Shown: positions 1 through 12,100 of the stretch, piece after piece
Position numbering within the stretch: the stretch's first letter is position 1
How the letters are laid out: the number at the start of each line of letters is the position of its first letter
DNA from: Pocillopora verrucosa
Taxonomy: Eukaryota; Cnidaria; Anthozoa; Scleractinia; Pocilloporidae
Reading direction: 5' to 3'
NCBI RefSeq assembly: GCF_036669915.1
Contig: NC_089314.1
Coordinates: 7,783,278 to 7,847,277, forward strand
DNA: 64,000 nucleotides
The notes under the pieces: generated by a model
What the model saw: only the letters and a program-made list of their open reading frames with translations
Told to the model about the DNA's origin: nothing
Database searches by the model: none
Position numbers and translations under genes: made by a program

Positions 1-231
1 TCGCCGGTTCCGCTAATATACTGTTGAAGTTTCTCCTGTCGTTAAGCTTGAAGGGAAGATGGAATAGTCGTAAATAAAAATTTGCAATTAAGCTCTCTAT
101 ACCATCGAATTATTGGACAAATGAAATGGACACTTACGTCAGATGCTCTTCAAACTTCGTAGTCTGGGTATGAGATTGAAATTTAGAGGACAAACCATTC
201 GTCTTACATAAATAATCTTTCTGAATACAAG
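1..231. other. upstream flank of the BET1-like gene
   Basis: No convincing coding exon is visible. The stretch ends right before the start codon of the BET1-like gene and should hold its promoter and 5' UTR. No clear TATA box was recognised. Confidence 0.4.
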
Positions 232-1778
232 ATGGCGTCGTGGGGAAATAATCGAGGTAGGGATTTTTTTGGAATATATTAAATTAAACGCTTCAAAAGA
301 CAAATGTAGCGAGTAAAACTCTGTCAGTGTTTGTTTTCAAAGGAATTAATTTCCAATTTGATCAGAGAGATGATGGCGTTAAGTATTTTAGATGGTCCAT
401 GAACTTATGACGTGTAAAATGTAAATAATTCTTTATCGAAAGCGAGCGTATTGTGTACTTTTCAAGATCATTCGATTGAAATTTTTAAATTAATGTTTTT
501 CGTCACCTGGCATGTTGCGCAGGTTCGAGGACAACCTCTACAGATGAAATGTTGGAAACAGAGAACAATCGAATGGTGGACGATTTGGCGGCAAAAGTTT
601 CTCGTTTAAAAGGGGTAGGAAGACATTGCTGTAACACTGTGTCGTTGTAACAAACCTTTACACCCTAAGATTAGTGTGCATATTCTCCATACCTTCCTCT
701 GTATATTTCTTATATATAATGCTTGAATTTTAATAAGCACTTTGGCTGTGGTCCTCATTTGCATTGATCAATGTGATAGTTTCCATTTTTTGGAACCCTC
801 CCCCTCCCTGTCAGTAATACCCATCATCACATTTCTGATTTTAAATCAAGTCTACCTGTTAAAATCCTTTTCATTCCTAACTGTGTGAAAATTACTCCTG
901 CTCCTAACCCACACTCCATGTAAAAGAGGTGTCTAAGATAAGGAACAACCCTCTGTAATACAAACTTAGCTAATTTAATATGTAGTTTGTTTTATGGAAA
1001 TTTATTTGATCCATTTCATTTTTTTAAGATCGCAATTGATATCGAGAATGAAAGCAAGCAGCAAAACAAATATCTTGATGGAATGGTAACTATGCTGCTA
1101 TGTGTGTGTGTGTGTGTGTGTGTGTTTTTTATGCAAAAATACAACTGTTTAAATTCCAGAATTGTACAACCCCTACCCATCTTTTGGATTGGTCTAAGCA
1201 ATTGACAGATTTTTCATCTGATCATATACAGTAGTTGTTACTCAACTGTCTGTACTTGATATTATTTAATAACTGTTATTTTCTGATCACCTGACCTCCA
1301 CACTTTACCCCACACTGTTTAAAGTTAATACTTTTACTCAAAGAACTCAAACCATTGTCAAAACATGTTCAAGCTGAAAGGTAGAGAAGATGGAAAAATG
1401 TTTACACAAAAGTTTGATGGAACACTACCTTCTCAGAGCATATTTTTACAATTGGTGCCAATACATCACAAACCCAACCTACTACACTTTTTACACCTCT
1501 CATGTTTGTAGCATTACCTGGGAAGTGATGTTGATTTTCATGAGCTACAACTCACTGTATTGTATTGATGTAAAGTAAATCAAGGTAACCGATTTTAAAA
1601 TCAACAGGGAGATGACTTTGGGAGCTCATCAAGTTTGTTGAGTGGCAGTGCAGCACGACTATCACAAATGGTTTCTGCAGGACGATCAAACAGAAAAATC
1701 ATGTGTTACCTTATAGCTGGACTAGTTGGAGTATTCTTTATTGGTTACTATGCACTCAGCAAGGTTATTATCAGATAG
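232..1778 (+). CDS. BET1L: BET1-like Golgi vesicle SNARE (BET1L/GS15 type)
   Basis: Four exons, 232-256, 523-614, 1029-1085 and 1608-1778, join in frame with GT-AG introns to give 114 residues, close to the usual size of about 111-118 for BET1 proteins. The protein is tail-anchored: a short polar N-terminus, one SNARE coiled coil (about residues 20-85), then a C-terminal membrane helix of about 20 residues (around LIAGLVGVFFIGYYAL) and a very short tail. The segment ESKQQNKYLDGM holds the expected zero-layer glutamine, marking it as a Qc-SNARE. In animals BET1L acts in endosome-to-Golgi and intra-Golgi fusion with STX5, GOSR1 and YKT6; the role here is inferred from the family. The start ATG opens exon 1 and matches the short family N-terminus. 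Intron 3 carries a GT microsatellite. The match favours BET1L over BET1 because of the LDGM motif and the following Ser-rich stretch. Confidence 0.85.
1099..1126 (+). repeat. (GT)n microsatellite
   Basis: About 13 uninterrupted GT/TG units lie in the third intron of the BET1-like gene, just after the donor site of exon 3. It is a simple sequence repeat and is likely to vary in length between individuals. Confidence 0.9.
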
Positions 1779-2329
1779 TTAGAAGTTCTAGAATGTATAA
1801 AAAAATTCAATGAAGCGCTCTATACTTTTGTTTCCTCTTGGTGTATTACAGAAACTAAATACTCAACAAAAAACTGTACAAATTGCTTTGCATATGTACA
1901 ACATTAAGGTATTCTCATGTCCCTTGATAACAATATATCTTTCAAGTTTGCTTGTACATCTAAGAAACATTTTAATCCTCATTACATTGTATGACTGTTT
2001 TGATGATTTTGAAAAAAAAACTTAGTTGGTGATTGTGGTACATTGTAAGTGGTAGTACATGTACATATATCTACTAATGGATGCTAGACTTAGCTTTTAA
2101 ACCTCCTCACTGGCTGAAAAAATATTTGACATCTGAGGAAAATGTCTCAGTGTCTTAAAGAAATACCTCAAAGGAAAGAAATAACATGAAGTATGTGTAT
2201 TACACAAGTTAATACATACTGTGGAAGCTTTAAATTTACCAGCAGATAATCATTGTAAATCACCCTACAATTGCATGTGCATTATTTCTGTAAGACATAA
2301 TTGTAGAATATTCATGAAGTCTCCTAATG

Positions 2330-2404
2330 AGGGGGGGGAAGGGGTGAGGAAGGAAGGGGTGGGGGAAAGGGGTGAGTTGGGGAGGGGGGAGGGGGTGGGA
2401 GGTA
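2330..2404 (+). repeat. G-rich purine tract, possible G-quadruplex
   Basis: The plus strand holds at least eight runs of three or more G, broken by A or T, over about 75 bases. The spacing fits potential G-quadruplex folding on the plus strand. It lies downstream of the BET1-like gene. Confidence 0.7.
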
Positions 2405-3423
2405 ATGTAAGGGAATCAAACACAATGTCATTTTTACACTACCAATAGGTGGTAAAAAACAGTTCTATAATATAACATACCATATGTACCTAGTGTCATT
2501 AGTTTCAAAAAAAATTATCAGAGAAGTTCTGTTGCGAGACTATGTATAGTTACCAAAGCTAAATATTCTTTAAACAAGCACTGATGTTCAACTTTATGAC
2601 CAGGATTGGTCAAACGCATCACTTGACTGAATATCCCCCAGCTGAAACTGGGCAAATGATATTCCTCAATTTTTGAAACTTACATCCACTATGATAAGTC
2701 TTCATTTAAAATTCAATTCAAGAAGAGAGAGTGTGTTATGGTTGTTACAGAAGAAGGGAATATTTATTTGTCCATAAAGTCATACCAAAGAACACTCAAA
2801 AGAAAACATCCCACGTAGCAAACAATAAACTGTTTGTAAACATTTAACAGGTGTATTGCAAAATATTTAAAGGATGATAAACACCTCTATTTTGCATGAA
2901 AAAATAAATATGCTTATATATTTGTTCTTGGACATTATCTGTTCCTTGAAGAGCTTTGCTCTCAGAAAACTGTGCTCATCTTGGAACAAAGAACATCTAC
3001 AGAAAAATATCTGCATATTTTCACGTCAAACAGATTCTATTGTTTATATATTACTATATACCACACAGATGAATAGTGCTAAAAGATATTGCTAATGACT
3101 GGGAATATTTTTTATTATTAAAGATGATTAAACACGTGTGACAGTATATGTGTTAACCAAATATCTGAACAGTATTCATAACACAGCAAACACCTTTTAA
3201 GGGATTCAGGGCTAAAAAGATTAAATGACTGATACTAATTCAAGAAAAGCTAAATAAAGGTCTGGAAAATTGACTCTGTTTCTTATTACATTCTATGTAT
3301 GAGTACCACCAGAAAGCTACAGATTTAACATGCAACTTTAAAATAATGGGCCATTTAAAAGATTCATAATCTCCTGGTAAAAAGGGTGATCAAGTGCAGA
3401 TTTTTTTTGATGGAAGTCATTTT

Positions 3424-3429
3424 TTTATT
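3424..3429 (-). promoter_or_regulatory. putative poly(A) signal of the F-box/LRR gene
   Basis: On the minus strand this reads AATAAA, about 255 bases downstream of the stop codon of the F-box/LRR gene. The position suits a 3' UTR end, but there is no transcript evidence. Confidence 0.4.
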
Positions 3430-3684
3430 GGCAGGCAAATACAGCTCATTTTTATTACAAAGACTTGCAATTAGCCTCAATTTGAAAAGGGGGGTTTATA
3501 AAGCTTGTAAATAGTTTCTATTGATCCAAACCAGAAAATCCATTCTGTATTTACAAATCACTAGCAGTTGCAAGCAATATATTGTTCAACCTACTGGAGA
3601 ACTGGCAAGCATTGTTGTACAGTTTGTCACCCTTACTCTACTATGTACACCTAACATCATAGCAAAATACATACTCTGGAATCT

Positions 3685-6600
3685 CTATAGGGCGTACACC
3701 TTAGTGCAAAGTCTTGCCCCAGAATATCTCAACTGTAGTGAGACAAGACCTGGAATATGCTCTTCCAACTGATCAACAGCCTTTGTTGTAATCTGACTGC
3801 ACATGCTCAGATCTAGGTGGGTTAAATTACGGCCATGTATTGCTAAGTCCATGACACTCTTATCAGTGATGTTGTCACATTTAGATGCATCTAGTGCTAC
3901 CAGCCTCTGCAGGTGAATTGCGACCAAGGAAACACCCATGTCAGTTACTGATGTACATCCACTGAATGTCAGCTGTTCTAGAGTGTGGAGATTTTCAGCA
4001 ACATCAGCTAATCCACTGTCTGTAATCTGTGACCAAAAGCAAAGTGAAAGTCAAGAATAGCCAATGCTGGGAGGGCTAGAACAAAATTAACCCTGAACGA
4101 TCTGAATGCTTCACAATTTAACAATTCCTCCAACTGACAATGATTTGTTTCTTTGTTATCAAGTGTATAATGTAAGTTTTGAAGTCTTCATTGCTACCTT
4201 ATAAAGCATATTCTACAGTGTGGAGGATGTGACTATTTTTGCAAGAAAAAAGTTAACAAAATTGAATATAGGTACATGTATAGCCCAAAATGAGGTTGGA
4301 GGTAGATGAGTGGCGAAACTTTAAGTCTCTCAAACTCTTCCTTTTTTCGCTTTATTATTTTTTTTTTGGGGGGGGGGGAAGGGGTTAGAAAGAAGATAGG
4401 GGAACTGACTCTTTTCCCTGCATTTTTCTGCCTGGGAGTTTTTCTCTTTTGCCATCATATCATTAAAGAAGTGAGTGATTAGAGTCCTGTGACCATAAAC
4501 TGTACCTGTGTACACATGTTTATATTCAGCGTGGTTAAGTTCCTTAGCTGACAAATGCTTCTTAAGCCTCCATCTGTGATGCATGTACAGTGACTAATGT
4601 CCAAAAGTTTCAGTTGTTCTAGGTTCTTTATTCCTTTTGGTACCTGGAGAGGAAACACAAAAATTCTGAAAGTTAATATGAATCATACATGGAGTATTAA
4701 AATATTTTCCTTGCCATGAGTAAGTATGAGAGATAAAGGGGAAGTTCTGATCCTGTTTCATGTAAATTTTTAGAAAACTTCAAACACTGTGTGTACTTTG
4801 ATCAGCATTTCATGCATCACAGATTTAAATTCGGAAACTTCAAATCTCTCTTTTTGAGTGTGAGATTTCAGGAAAAAAATTGGTATTTTCACAAAATGAA
4901 AGAAAAATAGTCATGGGTCACATATACTTCAGGAGGCAAATCACACCTCACCTCAAATTTTACACATCATGCTTGCATTTCTATAAAATCCATGCATCAC
5001 ATATTAACTCTTTACCACCCTTGCTGACTGTATGCATTGATAACAAGGGAATTTAGTGTTATCAACCGAGTTGGAAAGGTAAATTGGCCACCATAAAGAG
5101 TTTAAAGGCTGACATTTTGAGTGTTAGCCCTTTATCAATTGCTCTAACAAAGGGCTAACCCTCGTAACATCAGCCTTTAAACTCTTTACTTTGTCCAATT
5201 TACATTTTCAACTCAGTTGATAACTGTACATGTAAATTACCCTTCCACCAACACAGAACTTGCCCCCCTTTATTAACTATATGCATACCTTACTTTGTGC
5301 GGTCCCTCCTTCCTTTTTAAATTTTTCTGCATGGGAACATTTATCCTTGTTATGGCAGACATCAGCAAGGTTTTGCTCAGAGGGAACAAAGCCAATCAAA
5401 CCATTATCAGTGATGTTTATACACCAACTGAGCCGAAGTGATTGCAGTTTAATAAGTGAGCTAGTGATGGCAGACAATCCAATGTCAGTTACATGAAGAC
5501 ATGAGCTCAGATCAAGTTCTTGAAGATTGATCAGGACTGTAGAAAATCGCAACACTAACTCATCAGACAGAGTGCTGCAACCATTTAGTACAAGGACTTT
5601 TAAAGGGACATTGTGATTTGTACCCTGCATTAAATAAAAAGAAGGATAAAAAAACACGATAAAGCATTTTCAGTATTCTACCTTACTCACAGGACACAAA
5701 TTAAGGTGCAATTGTAGAGAAAAACTCTGAAATTTTGATATCAAGCACCATTTCTTAATCAAGCACCTCTTAAGTGCATGTTTGGGTGAGGTATAAGTTA
5801 TATGTAGGCTATTGTTTGCACAGTGTAAGGGGAGGTGGTTACTACTATGGGATGAATTTCTTCTTAGACATGAATGTACAACATACCACTGATGCTTAAG
5901 TGTCACACAGATTATTGGTAACTGTGTGAGATGTAGTGAAAATGCAAGGCAAGCTGGTTAAATCAAGAAAAAGCAAGTAAAGGCTTTCTAGTTAAAAAAA
6001 AACAAAACAAAACAAAAACATAAGCAAAAAAATTGTTGGGTGCATAAGCCAACAGAAAATCGAATACATTTGACCCTATGACTAATCAGAGTGCACCAAT
6101 ATTGTAATAGGTGAACAATAATCCCTTCATGACAATTAAGGCCCTGATGAGTGATTAAATGTATATGAGTAAGTTCAGTGTACCTGTGTCCAGCATAAGA
6201 ACTTTCCTAGGCCACTGTTAGACAGCTGGTAGCATGAATAGAAGTTTAGTGAGTGTAAGTTGATTAAAAGTGCGTTGACAGTCAATAATGCCCCATCTGT
6301 GAGTTGTCTGCAACTATTTAAGTCCAGCACCTTTAGACAGTGCAAGTATTTGCCAATGCAGATTAATGTGGTATTTGTAATATCCACACAAGCAAGTTTT
6401 AGGACCTCAAGTGACGTCTGGTATTTCACCAGTGATACTATGCCATTATCAGTCAAATGTTTGCAAGCTGTTAGATTTATCGCTATAAGTTTTAGTTCAG
6501 GTATCTGAGAAAATTTGAGCATCACTTCATCCGTAATATCAGATCGACTGATGTCAAGGTGTTTCAGAGATGACAACTTCTTTGCCATCTTATGCCATGT

Positions 6601-7215
6601 TGAAATTCCAATGCCCTTGCAGCCAGAAATACTAAAATCCACGACATTGGGCAACAAATCAGCTACTTTTGAAACAAACACGTCGGATACGTCTTTACAA
6701 GCGTTCAAATCCAAGACAGTCAAATGTCTCCAAACATTTGCACATTTGTCCAACCAAATCACATTCTTTGCCACGTCAAGCTGCCTACATCGGCTCAAGT
6801 CTACACGTACAAGGTTAGGACAGTATTTACTTAGTATCTCGAGTAAGTTATCATTGACGCATCTGCAGCCTTGCAGAGACACCTCTCTGAGATTTGATCC
6901 AACTTGCTTACAAACTTGAAGAATTTGAGCAGCAGTTGTCATATGCTTGAATCTCAGATGCTGGATACAGTGTCTCTGAAGGCTGTCCACTAACAGATGG
7001 GAAAACCTTTCTCGTCGTGTTCCAAGACTGACAGAAACGTTTCTCCACAAGATGGGATCCTGCGAAGCTTTAGACCACTGACCACAAACAAGAGCTGCAC
7101 ATTTTAAATCCGAAGCTGGCAGAAATCTGAAAATATACGACACGATTTCCAGCGGGAGAGCCAAAATAATCATGTTATTATTCTCTACAGCACAACTTGA
7201 TGCACTCACGGGCAT
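3685..7215 (-). CDS. F-box and leucine-rich-repeat protein (FBXL family)
   Basis: Four minus-strand exons, 7215-6184, 5624-5289, 4643-4506 and 4026-3685, are all phase 0 and join into 615 residues. Residues about 17-62 form an F-box (LPLEIVSYIFRFLPASDL and following), which binds SKP1. The rest is a run of about 14 cysteine-containing LRRs with the recurring pattern LxxLDLSxCxxITDxGL, as in FBXL/AMN1 proteins. Such proteins are substrate receptors of SCF (SKP1-CUL1-F-box) ubiquitin ligases; the substrate cannot be told from sequence. Between LRRs in exon 2 there is a lysine- and cysteine-rich insertion (about residues 428-456) that breaks the repeat rhythm. No N-terminal extension precedes the F-box, unlike FBXL4, although the total length is similar. 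I could not assign a specific human orthologue. A fold-back MITE sits in the intron between exons 2 and 3. Confidence 0.85.
5058..5224. mobile_element. fold-back MITE, copy 1
   Basis: The two ends are inverted repeats (GTTATCAACcgAGTTG at left, CAACTcAGTTGATAAC at right). The arms keep pairing inward through a 'ggctgac ... gtcagcc'-like core and a central 'gttagccctt / aagggctaac' palindrome. It lies in an intron of the F-box/LRR gene. A second copy of the same family is at about 34766-34933. No coding capacity, so it depends on a transposase from elsewhere. Confidence 0.8.
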
Positions 7216-9119
7216 GACAAGTAAAAGAATTTTGTTGAGCTAGCTTATGTTATTGAGCGAGTTGTTCGAAGACAAAAAATAAATGTGAACACAAGTAACA
7301 GTTATTTTAGGTGTTGCCCTCGGGAAAGATCAGTTCCATGCAATCCCATGAAATCGGACAGTTGTCTTCAGTAAAATTCACATAGCTGGTCTGTCTTCTA
7401 ATGAACATATCCGAAACTTAGGAAAAGCTACGCAGTTGTTTTTCTGTTTAGCATTTTACAAAATGCTAAATTTTCCGCCATGTTTTCATTAGAGCGTTTA
7501 ACTGCTGAGCATGTATCGCGGATTCGTAATTGCAGTTCTATGTGGTTCTCGCCAAAGTTCGCGGTTCTTAGAGGGTCTTAACGTGGTCAACTGTAACCAC
7601 TAAAACAGCAAACAAATTTAGCTGTTAGCGGTAAAAATTGACAAATTTTAATCGTTATTCGATAAAAGAATTTAACCGTAAAAACGTAGTCTTTTAATGG
7701 CAATGGAAATAAATTAACCGTTATTCCTAAAACGGCAAAAATTTTAACCGTCAGCCGTAAAAGCCATTACTCCATTGACACCCTCTTCCTATCATTTCAA
7801 TAAATTAGCCTTTATGTTAGCATTTTGTCATGAAAAAACTGTTCTTATCTTCTCCATTTTCAAGCATCAACCACCCTTGCTCCTTTTATTCAGATTCTTT
7901 GCACTTGTAGATAACTTTTTAGCAAATTTTCCGTTCAAGTTCAAGTTGGTCTTGCATGAAGCAAAAAGAGGGAAATTTCCATCTGTTAATGGAAATCTTT
8001 AAATATCATGTTTCTTTCAAAGCAGAAACCACCCAAAAAAAGAAGAAAGAGAATGAACACATTTGAATGCGTAGGGCTAATTGTCGACGCAATAAACAAG
8101 GATGACAAATTACTTGAAACCATAGTAGTATGTCAGAAATGACTGTGAAGGATGACGAGTACGAGAAAGAGGATTTCGTTATCAACGTATAATCAAAGAT
8201 TCACGATTGAAAAGAGACGTCAGCATTTCATGAAAGATTTTATTCAGAAATTTATCCCAAGGAAAAAAACCCACCAATGCCGTTGGCATTCTCGACGGTC
8301 TAGTACATCTGTTTAAGTTGTGACTGTCTTCTTGGAAAAAAAATAAACATGCTGAAAAAGATTACCAAACGAAAACTTTTTCTTCGCGAATTTGTAAGAA
8401 AATCCCAGTGGCAAGGTATTTATGTTGGTTTTGAAGTGAGAATTGTCTTAACGATTTTCTCGTTATCTTTTTTTTTTTTTTCAATCATTTGTCAACACTT
8501 AATTGTCGTTTTATCCATAAGTGGACCGCCAATGCGACGATGGATGAATTCCGAGCCGTTGAGAATTCGAAGTTGCTGATTGTTCACGAATGTCTTACAG
8601 TGGTTTGATTGAAATTGAAAAAAACAACTTCTCAAGAACACTGCTACTTTCCGCTGAAAACTGAGCTTTTTGAGAACGCTCTTCAATCAGGGTGAATTCG
8701 GAGACGTCAGTTTTGCGTTTTAGGATAAACAGAAAAAGAAGTTTTTACAACGAACCTCCGTGTTTACGGAAGGCGACGTTGATCCCGTGCTGATAAGTAA
8801 TATAAATTTATCCCCATGATGAACATGCGTAATCATACCGGTTTGTACCGCTATTAATCATTGAATGGTGCCTGAGTTTGATTGGGCATGCTGTGGAACA
8901 AGAGCTGATAAGATTTCATTGCGCCCAAGATCCTTAGCGTGCGTGGGTAAGGTATGACTAGAGGAAGTCTGTCAAACGAATCAAAGATTACGATGTTTTC
9001 CGCGGTGCTGAGGGAGGCTGCTACATAATTTTGTTCTCTTTCTTCAAGTAAAGCTTCTTCTATACGTAGTCGTGGGGTTGCATTCTATATTTCATCAATT
9101 TTAAAAATATCGAGACACG
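7216..9119. other. intergenic region upstream of the F-box/LRR gene
   Basis: It holds the promoter side of the F-box/LRR gene (7216 upward) and the 3' flank of channel A. The part at 7600-7770 is rich in repeated 'ttaaccgt' and 'cggtaaaa' units in both orientations and looks like a degenerate repeat element. No exon could be supported; ORFs at 7775-8002 and 8349-8579 look random. Confidence 0.45.
7600..7770. repeat. degenerate element with repeated 'aaccgt' units
   Basis: The segment repeats TTAACCGT / CGGCAAAAATTTTAACCGT-like units several times within 170 bases, with partial inverted copies. This is repetitive sequence by internal structure alone; the family is not identified. Confidence 0.4.
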
Positions 9120-12100
9120 TTAAGAGGAATCAACTCGGCCTGCAACCATGTTCTGAGCTTTGAGCCAGCGATATTGCCTAACAATGGCTGCTGTCATTCC
9201 CAAAACCACAAAAAGCACGCTGATGATGATGACCCAAGTGCTGGAATCCAGAGGTTGTTTCGTCGAAGCTTGTTCCTTTTTCTTGGCTTTTCTTGCATGC
9301 CTTCGAGTTGCCTGAAATGAAACATAAATTTCAAAACAAACACAGCTCTAGGTTCATTGTATAGGGAAAGAAGCTGATATTATACACGTGAATGTGAACC
9401 ACTATTACTTCATATAAGCAGGTGCTCAAACTGGGGATTTAGATGCTGAAATAAGCTGGTATAAAACTCGTGTATCGCTTGGACAAAAAAACTTAAAACA
9501 AAACAAGTAGACAAATAAACAAACAAACAAAGACGAAAAGCTGAAAAAAAATGCGAACAATCAATAACAGAGAACCTAAGCTTGGTCAGTCTATCCTTTG
9601 TTCATTGGTTCAATGTTTGGGTGAGTCCATATTTGGACTGATATCACCAGGCGCCGTGTTTACAGGCATCTTGCCGCTCTCCATGGTTTGTAAAAACCGC
9701 TGCGTGTGAGTATATCGGAACTAAGTGTCCACTGAGAGTAATGGCCCTGTCTCCTGTCGGTTAAGACTGCATAGACTGTTAAAACAAATAAGTAAGAGAA
9801 ACATCAACAGAAGCCTTAAATGTTATCGCCAAAAACCTTTTGGCGCAGAACAGAAAATCTTTGGTGGTACCTTCTCAATCTCATAGTCGTCAACGATTTC
9901 CCTTCTCCAACACGCAAGGAAGCTCTCATCCTCTTTGGTTCCAAAATCTCCTGTCAGACTCATACCGACTGAAAACTCGTGTGCGATGTTTTTTTTCTAT
10001 CTTGAGGTCGTTGATTCGCCTTTTCTTGATCAGGTCGGACGCCATATCATAGTCAAAGAATAGCAAGTATTCCAGCGATGAGTATTTATGACTTTCAATC
10101 AGATCGTGGAAATCCTCTAGTTCTAGAAGAGAAGTAGCATGTTTTTGTTTTTTCACGATGGATACTCTTCAGTAAAATTCAAATACAGTATACTTATTAA
10201 AAACCTGGTTTCCTGAAACCAGTCGCGAGTTGCTTGATCATGTTTCCCGCTCTTCAAGCAGTTTCTTGCTTTTATTTTAATATCTTATTGGCTCAATGTG
10301 ACATTTTACCTTTTTTTCTGAATACCCTTTGTGGTCATTGTGGTTTTGGTTTCACAACACTCAATCGAAATGCACCTTTATTTATAACTTTATTTTAGCA
10401 AACTTATCAACTCGTAACAAGAGCCGCCTGTTTTCTCCATCCAAGTTCATGAGCACTTTCATAATCTGTGGTTTATCGAAGCTACGCAGCCGTCTATTTT
10501 GAGGCCAGTCACTTTGGGCTTTCTCTGGATTTTCTTTATGAACGAAGGTCTAAGCTGTAGTCTGGAAACAAAGTCACCCGAGGTTACCTTCAAAATCTGC
10601 ACCGAAGTTGAACTCTTTTATGAGAAATGTTTCCATGCCTAGAGGAACACCAACCTGCAGTATACAAACAATACGGACTCAGCTTCTTCACAACGATTTA
10701 AAGTCATCTCGCCATCAGGAAGTCTCGCCACCGGGGCAATCTCGCCGCCATCAAGTCACCACCGGTAAACTCGCCATCAAGGTCGCTATAGTTAATTTGG
10801 TATAAGTACAAAACTTTAGATGATTCTTAAGTTTGATCTCGAGTCTCTCGAGCATACTCATAAGAATGCTATGGGCAATACTGCAAAGCCGTGCTGAAGG
10901 CTCGATAGTTTTTTCAAGATGGCGGAAGGCGAGTCAAGTGCGCGTAACGATCGAAAAGCCACCGATTTGATCAGATCAAAGATATCAAACGAACCATCGA
11001 ACGACGAGGTCTAGCCTGTAAATATTTAGAATCAAAGGAAAAGTGATCATAACTTTTTAATCGAACGAACAAACAACAAGATTGACAAAAGTTGTTATCG
11101 ATCGCATGCATTTTTTTTGTCGAAAGAACGAGAGTTTTGAAAGCTCATACTGAGATTCTGTAAACTTTTTACCATAACAACAACGAGCAACAAATTAGAG
11201 CTCAAGGGAACTTTTATTTATTAAATTAAACGTTTGATAGCAATACTTAATACAGTTACAGCAATCGGTACCGCATGAGTGTTTGGTGGCGAGGTAACAA
11301 GCCTTCATGGCGAGATCGATTACACTTTGTGGCGAGTCTTCCAGGTGGCGAGGTTATTTGAGTGTTCCTAGTGTTAACATTATGTGCGTTTAAGCCTTTT
11401 ATAGAAAAAGCATGGTGGAAAAAAAATACAGAACATCGTTCTTATTTTGTAACGGAACAGTAAATCGCAGCATAGACCCTTCATTGTGCCTTAGAATGCC
11501 TTAGAATGCATTTTATTAACAAGGCGTTGTATTCAAATTTAAATTTGACCTGATCGTGTTGTCATTAAACGCTGAAACGTCCACCCACTAAACGCGTTAA
11601 AGAACTCAGAACATCGAGTATTAGCAAGAGGCTCAAATAGTAGTAGCAAGAACCCCCGTGATGAACCTTCCAGTCGCAACAGATTTGATTTGAAACAATT
11701 CTTAATGTTAACGAAGTGTTCCTGAAAACTGGACTGCCTCATGTACGACACGTTTTTCACTCACTGGGCAACGCAACCATGGTTGGCTCCATTCGTGCAG
11801 AACTATTTAATCAGCACTACGTTTTCTCAATTATTGCTTTATTCGGTATTCTTGCCACTCGAATTAAGCTATTATTACATTCATACATACCCTCTTCCAC
11901 TAGGGTTACTGAGGGGCTCGTAGAAGTACCAGACATGAAGGAATGATACTTCAAGTCTCTATTTTCACTCATTTTATCAGCTATAGATAGAATTTTTTAC
12001 CTACCCTTTTTCCAAGAAGATTTAGGTCATAGCCTATTTCGCCTGCAGTTAGGTCAGCGGTCAGCCTAGCTGAAAACACAGTTGTCAACACTGTTCCTTC

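Larger units (their letters stand above)
1779..3684. other. intergenic region between convergent genes
   Basis: The BET1-like gene on the plus strand and the F-box/LRR gene on the minus strand converge here, so this holds both 3' UTRs. A purine-rich G tract lies at 2330-2404 and a minus-strand poly(A) signal is visible at 3424-3429. No ORF resembles a protein family. Confidence 0.5.

Noticed and set aside
9560-9720. Possible extra exon of channel A on the minus strand (short frame starting MESGKMPVNTAPG)
   Set aside because: Exons 5 and 6 already join in phase without it, and the frame ends after 24 codons with no good acceptor.
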